A DNA stretch of 64,000 nt from Arctopsyche grandis (GCF_051622035.1 NC_135360.1:8484001-8548000), one strand, 5' to 3'. Counted from the first letter of the stretch, positions 50,000 to 63,027 are shown. Notes: generated by a model from the sequence alone, not told the origin. Numbers and translations are program-made.

Positions 50000-51515
50000 A
50001 TTTGAACCATTTACTTAAAGATCATCATCAGATCATACATACTAAAAATATTAAATTGAGAGAATACAAATGATACACTCACTGGCACAACCTAAATTTT
50101 ACATAATTAATTTTAAGTCTGGTAGAACAACAGTCCGTGAATGAAAACTAGCGATACAATTCTTTCTTTATATAATCGGTCGAGATGACGGCTTTCAACC
50201 TCAAACGGTACACAAAAGTTATATCAAGTGATCATTAAATTATTGTATATAACTGAAAATACATAGATCCTAAAAAGACTGAACAGTATTGAAAGTAAAA
50301 AGGAATAAATTTTACAAGCAGGACGAAGGGCGGGGAAAGATCTGAAAACGAAAACTTTTGTTCTGGTACATTTGTACAAAAATCTATATATTTACTAAAT
50401 ATATGCACGAAATGTATTTATAGATATAACTACAGAAAATATAACAAAAATGTACAAGTAACTATTTTATAGGAATTTCAAAGTAAAAAAAAATAAACAA
50501 ATCAGTATAAAAAGAAAAAAAAACAGAAAATCTAAAAAATATCGAATCGATTTATAACTATACAGACTAATACTGATTTATATTATATAATCATTTATTG
50601 TTACAATTTTATTAACAAATTAATGTAAAAAAAAAAACCACCCTCTCATTTGTACGCAGTTTGAAAATGTCATACAAAAGTTTATCCAAAACACATTTTT
50701 AAAAGCAAAACAATAAGGAGATTTGACAAAATGAAAAAAAAAAACATTTAAGTATTTCACAATAAGCGTTAACTTTTATTTCAACTAATCTGATATAGAA
50801 AAATATATGTGATGAATGTTAAATGCAAATCATTTATAAATAGTCTAGTAGATCTATAATACGTACAATATATATAGTAACACATATATTTTGCAAGGGA
50901 GATCAACACATGACATTTTAGATATACATAGATATATATCATTTAAATACATATATATATTCATCGTATATAAAATTATATTTCACTTTCATTCTAAATA
51001 AACTTTATATAAACATTAAGGCAAAAAAAAAGTAAAAAGTTGGCAATTAGGACGACCACAAATGTGACTCAATATCGAAAAAGTGGAAACGTTTGGTCCA
51101 TGCGATGAAAAAACGTTTTTACATAATGCAATGATTGACGCCAAGTGGATTAAAAAAAAATATATAATAATTAATCACAGATTCCAAAACTCCACCGCTG
51201 ACCGCTTAACTTTTAATCACAAAATTGTCATTTACTTTTTTTTCATATATGCATAAAAATAACTCATCATCACTAAATAGATAAGGGGATAAATGGGGGG
51301 GGGGAAGGTGGGTACATTTTTTGTTTTTTAAACCATTTTCTTTCCATAGTGAAGCACCATCAAATCTTGAAACAGCCGACGCAGACGACATTAGATATGG
51401 ACGTGTGTATGTATGTTTGTCGTGTGTGGTGGTACGGTGTGTGTGAATAGTAATATTTTGGTGCAGCTGTGTGTATGTTTGTTGTCTTGAAATGCTCTTA
51501 GTGGGGGGGTCTCTC
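50000..51515 (-). other. lig: Probable lig 3' UTR (end not fixed)
   Basis: Below the lig stop codon the transcribed strand is T-rich, with long homopolymer runs, no ORF and no recognisable mobile element down to at least 47,700. This contrasts with the element-dense sequence left of it. Several AATAAA-type signals occur (TTTATT on the plus strand near 50,776, 50,592 and 49,991), so the cleavage site cannot be chosen. A G run at 51,295-51,306 lies just after the stop. Confidence 0.4.
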
Positions 51516-54500
51516 CTAGTTGGGGGCCCAGTAGGATGCCGAGTAGCCCTGCTTTGCGCCTCCGCCCTGCTTGCTCTGGCTAGACGCGCCGCCCCTGGCA
51601 TTGTTTGTGCCGTTATCCTGAAATCAATACGATCGCACATGAGCCGACAACATTCGCACAAATCTCAACGGAAACAAACAGTCCAGAATAGAAAAATGAA
51701 AACAAATAGAATAGCCCATATAGAAAAACAAAAATAATGAACGCTCAAATGCGAAGAAAGAAGTTGGAGTATACTCGTTACGAAACAACACATGCTATTA
51801 TGTTACATTGAAATTTATATAGAATTTGAATTGTATTAAAAAAAAAATCTGATAAATTCATGCACTTCATTCTAACTATCATATGTATGTATTACTGAAA
51901 GTCAGATATAAAATAAATTCACATTATACACAATATATAATATCAATTATTATAAAATAATCCCAAATTTTGCCTCACATTTTATAATATACATATGTAC
52001 TACCTGTTAAAACTGTTTCCATAGTAATAATATTATATACGAACACCAAAACGAAAACTTTACTAATGGACAGTGTATGTAGGTGGGGTGAATTATAATT
52101 ATAATAATAATAAAATAAAAATGAAAAACACAAGTGAAGTTCACACTTACCCTTCTATGGTTATTGTTCACTCGTCCATCCATCTACAAAATACAATACA
52201 ATACGGTTTAAGATAAAATCATGCAATGTGTAGAAAAATTTGATTTTAAAGAAAAATTAATAAAAGAAACATAATAAATTCCTAAAAGCATGCACACACG
52301 CAGCTACGCACTTGAACAGCCGACTGTCTACATAAGTGATTCTGTGCGTGAGTGTGCATTGAAATTAAAAAAAAAAATCGTTTTAGTTTAATAATACACG
52401 AGAAATTAATTGACATTCAATCATATGTATTTAAATATAAATGTAACCAGTTATATTTGTATCACTCTAAAAACGTTTCCATATATGTAGTCAACACGTA
52501 TATGATTTACGGGGCACAAAAATGTCAATTGTCACACATGTGTGTGCATTGTCTGGATTCAATGCATAAAAAAAAAAAAAAGAAAAAACACTACAAAGCT
52601 TCAAAATAATGTGAAAGCAAATGATGGGATAATTAAATGTGATTCGTGCTATTTATAAAAACTTTAGTCAATTTAAATTACATACATACATGCTTGCTTT
52701 ACTATAAATTCAAAATTTAAATCTGGAAAATGATTCAAGCATACCGTACGATGAACGATAACCATAAGTTAAAATAAAAACGAGCACTACACACTACAAA
52801 AAGGAAAAAAAAAAAAAAACTACAAACCTTAAAAATAATAAGAGTATGGAAGGAAGTAAAGACATAACAACTATGAATAGGAATAATATCTAAAAATAAC
52901 AAAACTACCGTCGACGACGAATACAACGTTGGCCAGCTTCAATCCAACAGTTCCGACTACGAAACTGTCATACTCGAAGATGGAAATACGAAGCCGATGA
53001 AAATACAAAATACTATCACCATCTACGTGTGTATACATATGTATTTATCCGAAGGCAGAAATAATAAAGAGCGTCACGGCGGATCAATGTAGAGTGCGAA
53101 TGTTGCAAACCTGATGTTGCTGCGGCGGCGGCGGCATAGCTCCATGCGGTATGTACAATTGAGGACCGGGATATCCACCGGCACCGACGCCTGCGACACC
53201 ACCTGCTGCTGCGTTGAGTCCAAACGGAGGAGGAGGAGTGGCGCTGTGATACGCTTTCTCATAGCTCTGTAAACAGAATCACACAATTTTATTATTCGAA
53301 CCGAGGCGAAAAACGAACAAGAAACATGACTGATTTTTAACTGAATTTTGAGTATAGCTGAAGCGGTACTTAAGGGCGAAAAGAGATACTAGATTTTAGA
53401 TACTTTTAAACTAGCGAAAAAAACACATTCCCAAAAACACTCCCTGGAATATTTTATCCTTGCTTGACAGTGATCGATAACGGTGAATCCCATATTTGAA
53501 GGAATGTAGGAGATAAATTAGGTATGTCAAATACTAACTTGACTTAACCTGATCTAACCGAGCGTCACATTTACGACGGCTATTTTCGCCCCCCAATTCG
53601 GTTAAATGCCAAAGGGTTAAACCATCAAATGCCAAAGGGTTTATTTCAGATAAAAATACGCTGGTATGATATCTATGAATAGAAGTTTGAAACTAAACTC
53701 TTTCAAGTAATATATTTTTTTTGTATACAGTTTGAATGATTTAAAATCACAATGTGTTGACGGCCTTTAAATGAAAATTTATAAAAAAAAAAAATCATTT
53801 TCTAATAATTTTAAAAGATTGATAACTCTCTATGAGCAATTTTTTTACAGGCACTCCTCCAGATGGTCATAATTTTTTCGAAAGATATTTAAATTCTCTT
53901 CATACCAAATAAATAACAACAATTAAGCTCCTCCACTTAGCGACAATCATATGAACAGAAGTCAATCATTAAATAAATAGTGTCAGTGTTCTTTCTGTTC
54001 AAATTTAGAATCCAGCTAAACTATCCGAATTATCCTTATATCAATAATAGTAATAAAACTTACATTGACCTTGCTCAACGACACATGCCCCTTGCCTCCA
54101 TACATCGTATTATTGAGATCATTTGCAGCAGTGTTCGAATTACTAACACCTTGTTTCACTCCGCTCGATTGCTGGCTAGATGTATAGCCTCCGCCTGACC
54201 ACAAACAAAATTAAACATTAGACGACTGGCACCATACACCGTATGAGAATTCCGACACTCGTTTGCGCATTCTAACCTGACTTGTAGTCTTGGTGCGAGT
54301 TCAACTGCTGTGCAGGTTGCTGCTGTTGGACAGTTTCGTACACCTGAGGTGGAGGAGCCGCAGCCTGTGCTGGAGTACCATACGTGGCCACGCCTCCCGC
54401 TCCTCCCACATACGTACCAGCTCCACCGACTACGCCTTTTCCTCCGCCGTAACTAGACGAACCTGTGCTTCCCGCAGTCGCAATCTTAAAATAAAATCAC

Positions 54501-57500
54501 ACACCATCGTTTAAACACCGACAAATAGTTAAGCAAAGTTTTTTTTTTTGTTAATTCGAAACACTCACTGGATACAGTGGCTGCGTGCTGTACGGTTGAA
54601 ACGAGCCCGGCAGCATGTTACTGCTGTAATAATACGCGTATGGTGCCATTCCGGCCTGCGGTGGCTGCGCCGCTCCTGCGCCAGCTCCTCCAGCTGCTAC
54701 TGCTTGAGGTGACGGGGCTTCGGCTCGACCAAATCGAGCCTCGGCACCCGAACCCAACGATGCAAACGAGGCGAGTGGCGTGTCACGTGTACCAGCACCT
54801 GCACCGCCACCACCTCCGCCGTAACTGACATCATAATAGCCAGGCTACAAAACATCAACGCACAATCAACAACAATAATCCACATAAAAATATTCTTCAG
54901 CATCGATTCTGATGTATGCATACATTGACTAGATGATGCGGTAGCCTTTGCTGCATCAGTTGCAATTCCTCGTACGTGTACGCTGGTTGGAAGAAGGGCT
55001 GGCCAATCATATACTGGCCCATTACGGTGTTTACGTGGCCCGCTCCCGCTGATCCGCTGTTCATCACCGAAGTGGATGAAGACACACTCGACTTTCCTGG
55101 AATATTACAATGTATGCATTAGTAATGTTTCGTCGTCCAAATATGATCTCATCATAATCGACATGTTTACCTGAAGTCGTCGATATTTTAGACGACGATT
55201 GCGTTGATTGCGAATTTGCTAAGCTATTATTAGCCGACGTCACAGCGTTATCGTACTGCAAATATCAAAACAAAAACATTGGTTATAGAAATGCATGCAG
55301 AATCTAAATTTATTCTCGCTACGGAACGCACATATACACCAAATTTTGTTTATATTCCTCATGTATATTTAAAAATAAATAAAAAGAAACAGAACGATAA
55401 TAAATCACCACCAGTTTACTTCTTCTTTCGTCATGGTTTATAAGTATTGTGAACATAGCGAACACTTTTATCCAGGATTATATCGCTTTATTTACAAGGA
55501 ATGAAAGTAGATTGCACTTGCGATCTACCAGTTTTGAGTTTTTTTAAAAAACAAGTTGATAACACTGTTCGACAAATGACGACTTTTAAAATGTTTCAGA
55601 GACGAGATATGACTTTTCTTATAGATCAATGCCCAGTGAACACGAATCTGGTAATAAAAAGTGTTGATTGGCTCGAGATTCGGAGATATATGTGTTTTTT
55701 AAATCGCGCGATTTTTCTATATCTTGGTGTTCGGTCGATGAACGGTGTTTTTTAAATCGCGCGATTTAAAAAACACACATATCTCCGAATCTCGAGCCAA
55801 TCAACACTTTTTATTACCAGATTCGTGTTCACTGGGCATAGATCTATAAGAAAAGTCATATCTCGTCTCTGAAACATTTTCCGTGTCGAACAGTGTAATT
55901 AGTACTGAATTTAGTCGCAAATTAGTACATTTAATTGATCAGTGAATCGAAAGTGTGCTGTATTTCTATATTATATTAGGGTGTTATAAATTCCATAAAA
56001 CCATATATTATTGTATATGTAAGTATAGGAAATATTAAATAACAAAACACACTTAAAATATAAATAAAATGGATCTCTATAGCGTTCTATTCCCAATTTT
56101 CTTAAAAGATAACATTAAAAATGTTGAACATTTTAAGTAATACAAATATAAATCAATTGAAAAAAATATAAACAGACTTAAAACAGTTACAAATAAATAA
56201 AATACGAATTGTTCTACCTAAGAAAAGAAATTAACCAAAAAATAATACAACAAAAAAAGAAGGAATAACTATAGTTCTTATGAATTTTTACTATACCTGA
56301 GAATCTTTCACATTAGATGTGATTTTATTATTAGTCTGATAACTGTTATATGGAACACTAGACGCAGTGTAGAGGCTGTTTCCATAAACAGATACTGATG
56401 AAGAATTCTACAATGTTACATTAAAAAAACTTTAGCAATCCATCTATTATTCGTCACTTAAAAATATCTATTTACATACACAAGCAAATTTCTCGACATA
56501 CGCGTAACATTTCCGTATAACTTATTTCTCTACGAACAGATATTAATTACTCAACAATTATGAGATTAATGTAGTTAGGGCAATGTTATAGGTCAAGTAA
56601 AAAAAAATTGTTAGCAATATTATTATTAAATAGCCATAGGAAATGCAGTGAGTAACATTATTAGCGAATTAAAACAAGTTGTAAAAAAAAAACTTTAAAT
56701 CAAGCAATGCCAGCTAGCACAAATCGAAATGATTTTGCACAGAGATGAAAAGCAGGAAAATTAGTAAATTGGATGTGTATTTTTTGTTCTGTAGTGAAAG
56801 CAAACTGAAGTATCAGTTGAACGACACCTTCGGCAGACAACATCCAACATATTTTACACAAAGTCAGGCATCGACAGTATGCCAATATATATAAGGAATA
56901 AAAACCAAGAGAAAATTTGGATCCAAATCAAACAAAGCATTGAAATTTTTGAGATATCGAATCTTTAATTAAAACGCAGTATCATGATGCGAAAAATTAA
57001 ATCCGAACATTTGCAATCCGATATTACTATTAATATAAAGTAAAGAATCATTACCTGATAAGTATTAAGCGGTTGAGTATGTTGATACTGATTTAACGTA
57101 TTTGTGGGAGCATAAGCATTCGCCGAGGCTATACTTGAGGCAGCCGTAAACGAAGTACCACTAGAATTAACCTGAGAAACAAAAACAAATAAAATCAATC
57201 AAATAATACTCAACAACCTTAAAAAATTCAGATGTAACCAACCCATCACTTTATCTATGTATTTGAGGGATATAAGAAGTATAAAAAACAAAATTCGATA
57301 GTGAAACACGTTTACACATACCGAACCATGAGAGAAATTTTGATACAAATTTGAGCGCAAATGTAGGGAAACTTACACATGACAAAAGTTCTACTTTTGT
57401 TGGATTTTGTATAAATATTTTTTTTATTACTTCACATTACTATAAATATTATAAACAAAATATCAAGAAGATAAAAATAATTTAAAAGGTCAAAATAAAA

Positions 57501-60500
57501 TAATGAAATATTGGTTTTAAAAAAATACTCAGTTAGTACATACAGAATACAAATATAAATTTTCAACTTGTTAGGTGCAATGGTGTGGAAAAAATCGTGT
57601 GGTCACAACATTTTTACTTTTCTAAGAGGAAAAAATCCCACATAATAAATCCAGTTAATTAAATTTAATGATTTTTTTTTCTTTTTATCAATGATTATAC
57701 TTTAATTTTCTCGTGAAGAGCACACTTGTTTAAGGGGTCGAAAAGAATTGTGCAAAAAAATCGAATAAGAGTAAACTGCCACTTCCGGTTGAAGTGGCAG
57801 TTTACTCTTGATAATTGAACCCAAAAACTTGAAAAAAATTTACATTGCATCGATTCGCATTTCAGAAACCAATACAAGTTTCAGTTCAATAGGACTAACG
57901 ATATTCAAAAAATCCCCAAAATACACAGACACATAAATTTGATCTAGATCATGAAAACGTGATCAGCGATCGATCCAGAGTTTGAATCAGCCAAAATCAC
58001 ATGTTCGAATTTTCACATGATCATACAACTTCATCTATTGTTACTACGTACATAAACAAAGTAAAAAAAGTCAATGATAATAGAAGTCATACTTGTGAGT
58101 ACGGATTAGCCGGATAGCCATGATGCGTTGGATGGTACGTCTGCTTAGTGGGTTGAGAAACACCATATGGTGTCGCCTGTCCCGGATATGTTGAGTACGT
58201 CGACTGCTGACTGGATAAATCTGATACGCCAGAAGATTTTCCAGTCAATTGACTTTCCAATCCTGATTAAAAATAAAAAAAACTCATGTAGTAAATATCA
58301 AGTGTATGTGGACTTGTAATAAAAATCGGACTCGAGCGTTATATAAATTCGAACCGGCAACTGTTGTAAGTTGTTGAACATGCTGCGTCGAAACATTCGG
58401 GGTAGCGCGAGAAGCACCACTTCCATACTGAGCTCCGGCTCCGGCCGTGCTATGTTCTGATACGGCTGCAGATAGACTATCCGAAGTGAGCTGAAATGAT
58501 ATGTTTGCATTAAAAATAAAATCAACGACAACTATACAGTACAAGTTAGCATGATGCAAAAAATAATAATAATATGAAGAATTTAATTATAAAAGCAAAA
58601 AATTAAATCGGTTAAATGTTATTACAATTGAAATTGAGAGGATCGAAAGACTATGTTTATACCATTTGATTAGATCTGGGCGTGTTGTTCGAGTAAGCAG
58701 ACACGTCGTTGGTGAGTGAAGACGACGTGTTTGATGACTGGTGCGAATCTAACGACACGTTTTGTTGTACGGAAACGCTACCGTTTCCGCTATCTGAAAG
58801 ACTGTGATCCAGTGCACTAGGCTAAAAACAATACACGGTTCACTGTTACCACTCAAAAACAAAAAAAAAACCAATCAATCGTATTTACATTTGCAGAGTT
58901 AATCGGAAAGTTTTGTTACGATTAAAGAGATATGAAAACGAAAAATATGCGGCAAAACTAAAGAAAAAAGGAAAATGATGAGAGTGAAACTCACAACAGT
59001 GTTATATTTGTCGGCGTTTGACACCGAGTTCGACACCGTACTAGACACGTTATCTGTGAGGAAAGGTATTGTCTCTGAAGCGAGGTCCAAAGCACCAAAC
59101 TGCACGTCGAGTATGCCTATTGACGAACTTCCCAAATCACCGGGCATCTCAACAGCACTCGAAGGTATCTAGAATATAAATTTATATGAAATATAATAAT
59201 TTAATAAAAGAAGCATTTTAATAATCAAAAATTCACGAGTCGCCAAATTTTACCTTGGATGGTGGTGGAACTCTTGCTCTCTGTACAGGTTTCCGTTGAT
59301 TGGTCAACTCAGACGCACCGTATACACCGTAGTTAGAATTGTACACTGCAAATAAACATTCACTTTAAATATTTACAAGACTAGAAAGAATATAAAAAAA
59401 ATAAATAATAATTAAAAAAATTAAAAAAGCCAAATTGAAAAAAATCAAGGAGAAAATAAAAAAAAAGCACTCGTATTCCTAAGCGTAAATCAGTATTTTC
59501 TATTTGCAAATATTATACCTTGAGGGTTGAGCATTACTCTCTCTTGCTTCAAAGCTTCCGACTTTTGAGTTAATTGTGACAAATATTGAGACTGGGCAGC
59601 CGACAGAGTGCCGGTCACGTTAATCGCGACCGGACTCTGAGCCTTCGGCAAATGATGACTCGAATTTGTGTAAGCGTATATGGCAGGATCCTGAGGTATC
59701 GACGGAGGCAAGGATGGAGACGAACTAGCCGATGTTTCCGTCCCGAGTACAGCATTACTACTTTGTTTCGAATAGTCGGTCGTATCCTAGCAAAATGATA
59801 ATAATATTGCGATGTTGCAATGAAACGAAATCGTATATGTTCGTACGTTCAATGAAAACATGTAGGTGACTATTATTTTATTTTACCTGTTGCAAGCTAT
59901 TTAACGAAGAATTGTGAATGGTGGACTGATCGGAAACCGAGTTAATCTGCGTCGAAGAAAGTTCAGAAACGTTGGATACAGGGGCGACATCCGCACTCGT
60001 AGCAGACGAAGGCGTGAAAACCTTAGTGTCCGCCAACGAACCTGACCATTCTTCGTTGTCCCAGTCTTCGGGAGATGGAAAAGCGTCACCCCATCCATCT
60101 AATCATCAACAAATAGACGTTTGTGAGCAGATTGGACAGATACCGTTTTGCACGCAAGTCATGATTTAACAGAATCGATTTTTAATTACCCATTTGTGCG
60201 TCTTGCTGGCCGGTGTTGGGCGTGATGTCCCAACATTGATCGCCCTGTTGGGGATGACGTGGGGCCCTCGGTGGACGAGACCCTCTACCGCCTCGACTCG
60301 ATCCTCTGCCGCCCCCTCGTCCTCCGCCACGTCCCATAGGTCCTCGACGAGGACCACCCCCGCGACCGACCATTTCGCCGTCTTCGCCTGTAACGTGTGA
60401 TTCTCCGCCTCTTCCGCGATCTTAAAAAAAGAAGAGAAAACAAAAAATCAAAAGCTTGCATTATTTTAAAAAACAATTCCAACATCAATTCAATTACGAG

Positions 60501-63027
60501 TGCTTACATGGTCTGCCTGAAGAACGGCCTCTGGATGGCGGTCGGTGTTCCCGAGGAGCAGATTGGGTGCCTGTGCCGGGACCTCCGCTCTGTGTTGTGG
60601 TTCCGCTTTTGTCTCCAGGTGAATTCCAGTCTTCGACATCTCGATCGATACCGGCCACAATTGGCACCGCATTTCCAGTATTACTGCTCTTCTTTTTCTT
60701 CTTTTCATTTGTTTGCCATTGACCCTATTGAAAAAATAAGATGCATTTAAGATCAATTTCATAAGTTACTAACCTTATCAGTACACCTACATACAACAAC
60801 CAAACTATAACTATAAGTAAATACCTAGTCTTGCCATAAGTTCTGTTAAAAAGGTTTGTGATCGTTATGCTCGTAAATATTAAATACCAAAACATAAATT
60901 TTTTCCACTTTTTGTTAAGGGTAAATATCTGGATTAGATTTATATTCATAATCAGTTAATCCTTTGGAGCGATTATGAAAACTGCATGGAAGAGTGCAGG
61001 TTAAATTTTCAACACGCTGAAAAGCGTGTTGAAAATTTAACCTGAAAATTGAAAGCTTAAGCTTTCGAGAATGATCGTGTATTGAACTATCAAAAGATTT
61101 ACCATATCCAACTCATTATTCAAAACTGAAAGCAATGGCCAGCTAAGAACAGTTCGGCCGTCGAATCTAATTCATGTAGTCCAAGAGCGAATTTGAAGAA
61201 ATCTCCTCCGAAAACGGAAAATCATGGCACAAAATTGGGATTGAACACTGAGATCAAGGTCTAGGATAGTTAAAATTGACCATAGGCTTAGTGCTTATAA
61301 AAGACGCACAAGTCGTCTGTTTACGACATCTGCAACGATAATTACTCATAAAATCAAAAGAGCATATTAGTCGACACGGTACTGGATACTACAAAATTTT
61401 TTTCAAGACAGAAGTTAAATACAATTAAAAAAAAATGATCGGGCATATGCAAGGAAGTTTCTCAGGTATTCGACCAAGAGCAGCGGGCATAGACCTCTCT
61501 TTGGTGCGGGGTGCCCTACGAAGGGATGAAAAAACTACATTTTTGCGAAAAAGGATTAAATTTTCGGTTTTAGTTTATTAAAATGTTTTGGAACGCGTGA
61601 TGAAGCACCTCAACACAAGCCTATCTAATAATGAGCGTTGTATATTTCAACAGAATTAGGCACAAGCTAAAAAAAATGTTGCTGACGACTAACATTCGGG
61701 CGTTTATATCAGTATAGCAGAATGACCTTTTGGGAGACCCAACCTTAATAACCTGGATTATAAATTGTATTCAGATCTGGAGAATATAGCATGCTCTAAA
61801 CGTCATAACTTTTTGGAGTCGTTTAAGATGTTTTTGAACAAAGCAGTTGACGAATTTCCAATGGGGATTTATACAAAATAGGGGGTGGACCATAGATATA
61901 TAATACACATAGATCCGCCCTCACGCTTTATACTGGTCTCCTTTTTGGCGCATGCAAAATACATGGCGCATGCACAGTTTATCTCAGTAGGTAGGTAGGT
62001 ACCGCTGCGTCGTAGGGAAAAAAAAACTTTTTTCCCCGCTAGTTAAACCCCCCCGCACCCCTCAGTTAGTGAAGACAAGATCTCCGACCAAAATCACACG
62101 TCAGGGCCTATCTAGTGTATTATACATCAATGGGGTGGACATTTCGAAAAATTTTAAGTCTTATATTATGTATATGTTTATGTTGTAAATAAAATTTGTT
62201 TTATGTCAATATGTCTTTTAGTATTTTTTCTGTTATAAAATATATTTGTAACAGAACTTATGGCCGGACTAGTTATATCTTTCAAGAACTTAAAATCGAA
62301 CAAATTAAATCAAACGAGTATTGTGAACTACTGCAGGTATATTGCCAAAAGAGATAAGACATTATAGAGATAACAATCATTACTGGTAGTGTTAACACAT
62401 TAGAAGCGAATTGATTTCTTATGCGACAAACTAAATGGATCCAATTCTGGAGAGAAAAATCCAAACATACGAATATCAAATTTGTGTGCAAGTCTCAGAA
62501 TAAAAAGATAGGTTTTTCACTGAAAGGTCAAAACGATTGGATATGCATAAATTAAGGAGTGTCTTTTAAGAAATTTCTTATCAAATTTTTAATGAACCAA
62601 AAGACAAATAGATAAATTTTCTATAGCAAAACAGTATCAGAAACAAACCTGGATTTGGTCTTTGCCCTCTAAGAGCATTTCACACGCTTTATTTAAGTCA
62701 TTATCACAGTCATGAAGGGCGGAACAAACTTCTTCCTCTGAGCGACATGTCATTTCTATCAGGACGCTGACGTAGTGTTGCATTCTCCCGCTCTCTTCCC
62801 CACCACCAGCGTCCGCAGCTGCACGTCCAGCACGCTACAAGAGAAAAAAAATATGAAATCAAGTTAATTTACAGATTAAAAATTACCTCCAAACAAAGGA
62901 TTAAGGTAATACAAATACAAACCTGTGATTTTTCTGTGCTTTTATGAACATGGTTGTGCTTTGCCTGTGTCTGGTGACCACCACTCTTGGTGCCTCCCTT
63001 ATTCGTAGTCTTCGCGCCTAAGCTCAT
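51516..63027 (-). CDS. lig: Lingerer / UBAP2-family UBA and RGG protein, 21 coding exons
   Basis: Spliced by hand on the minus strand. Exons, 5' to 3': 63027-62923, 62834-62649, 60724-60508, 60420-60190, 60098-59887, 59786-59519, 59345-59254, 59168-58995, 58821-58663, 58490-58355, 58262-58093, 57171-57055, 56407-56297, 55255-55171, 55096-54924, 54844-54569, 54484-54277, 54194-54064, 53266-53111, 52183-52151, 51617-51516. All introns are GT..AG; the phases agree and total 3,342 nt (1,113 aa plus TAG). Domains seen: UBA at about residues 56-92, Lys-rich linker, RGG-rich stretch at about 171-225, the conserved SAVEMPG..VQFGAL motif near 441-465, long Ser/Gln/Tyr/Gly-rich low-complexity tail, and a C-terminus ending SYWAPN. 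Known for the family: a cytoplasmic RNA-associated protein that binds Rasputin/G3BP, Caprin and FMR1, limits growth, and in vertebrates acts in stress granules. The exon 10 donor (G/gttcg) is the weakest join. The identity is confident; functions are inferred from homologues. Confidence 0.93.
52151..52183 (-). CDS. lig: lig exon 20, 33-bp microexon
   Basis: An 11-codon exon encoding MDGRVNNNHRR, flanked by AG at 52184-52185 and GTAAGT starting at 52150. It is in phase 0 on both sides, so it could be skipped without breaking the frame. The reading MDGRV..HRR before a DNG/DSN-type last exon matches the 3' end of insect lingerer as I recall it. The intron before it is 927 bp and the one after it is 533 bp. 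Confidence 0.8.
53405..53520 (+). repeat. Fragment of MITE family A in a lig intron
   Basis: aacactccctggaatatttt and cagtgatcgataacggtgaa match 13,155-13,240. It lies in the intron between exons 18 and 19. Confidence 0.5.
55562..55896. repeat. Large hairpin in a lig intron, about 145-bp arms
   Basis: Left arm 55,562-55,714 and right arm 55,754-55,896 are almost identical complements; the main differences are one indel near the ends and two substitutions. The loop is about 39 bp. It lies in the intron between exons 13 and 14. No clear target duplication. Confidence 0.85.
57767..57809. repeat. Perfect 18-bp stem, 7-nt loop, lig intron
   Basis: AAGAGTAAACTGCCACTT then CCGGTTG then the exact reverse complement. 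In the intron between exons 11 and 12. Confidence 0.85.
58995..59168 (-). CDS. lig: lig exon 8, conserved UBAP2/Lingerer motif
   Basis: A 58-codon exon, in phase at both ends, beginning IPSSAVEMPGDLGSSSIGIL and continuing with VQFGALDLASE. This SAVEMPG...VQFGAL block is the most conserved element of the UBAP2/Lingerer family outside the UBA domain and settles the family assignment. The donor is a strong GTGAGT. Confidence 0.93.
60190..60420 (-). CDS. lig: lig exon 4, RGG-rich RNA-binding segment
   Basis: The exon encodes a dense Gly/Arg segment with repeated GRGGG, RGGGRG and SSRGGRGS units, followed by Pro/Arg and a QQGDQCWDIT stretch. RGG boxes bind RNA and are arginine-methylation targets in UBAP2L; here that role is inferred. 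Two other frames stay open through the exon because it is GC-rich and repetitive. Only this frame joins exons 3 and 5 (a T from exon 3 plus AT gives Tyr; G plus AT gives Asp). Confidence 0.9.
60997..61044. repeat. Perfect 22-bp stem with GAAA loop, lig intron 2
   Basis: Left arm 60,997-61,018 (caggttaaattttcaacacg..), loop GAAA at 61,019-61,022, exact complementary right arm to 61,044. Confidence 0.88.
61891..62132. mobile_element. 242-bp MITE in lig intron 2, 8-bp target duplication
   Basis: Ends CATAGATATATAATACACAT and, reversed, CATTGATGTATAATACACTA, with GGGTGGAC directly repeated at 61,883-61,890 and 62,133-62,140. It contains ggcgcatgcaaaatacatgg and ggcgcatgcacag. The 8-bp duplication suggests hAT mobilisation. 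Confidence 0.68.
62649..62834 (-). CDS. lig: lig exon 2, UBA domain
   Basis: This 62-codon exon carries the ubiquitin-associated domain. The helix-rich core reads VSVLIEMTCRSEEEVCSALH then DCDNDLNKACEMLLEG, the pattern seen in the UBA of UBAP2 and Lingerer (ALHDCxxDxNxAxxxLLEG). It follows an 88-bp intron after the 35-codon first exon and joins in phase 0. The acceptor is at 62835-62836 and the donor at 62647-62648. Confidence 0.93.

Noticed and set aside
60166..60400. Alternative open frames across lig exon 4
   Set aside because: Only the RGG frame connects to the neighbouring exons in phase.
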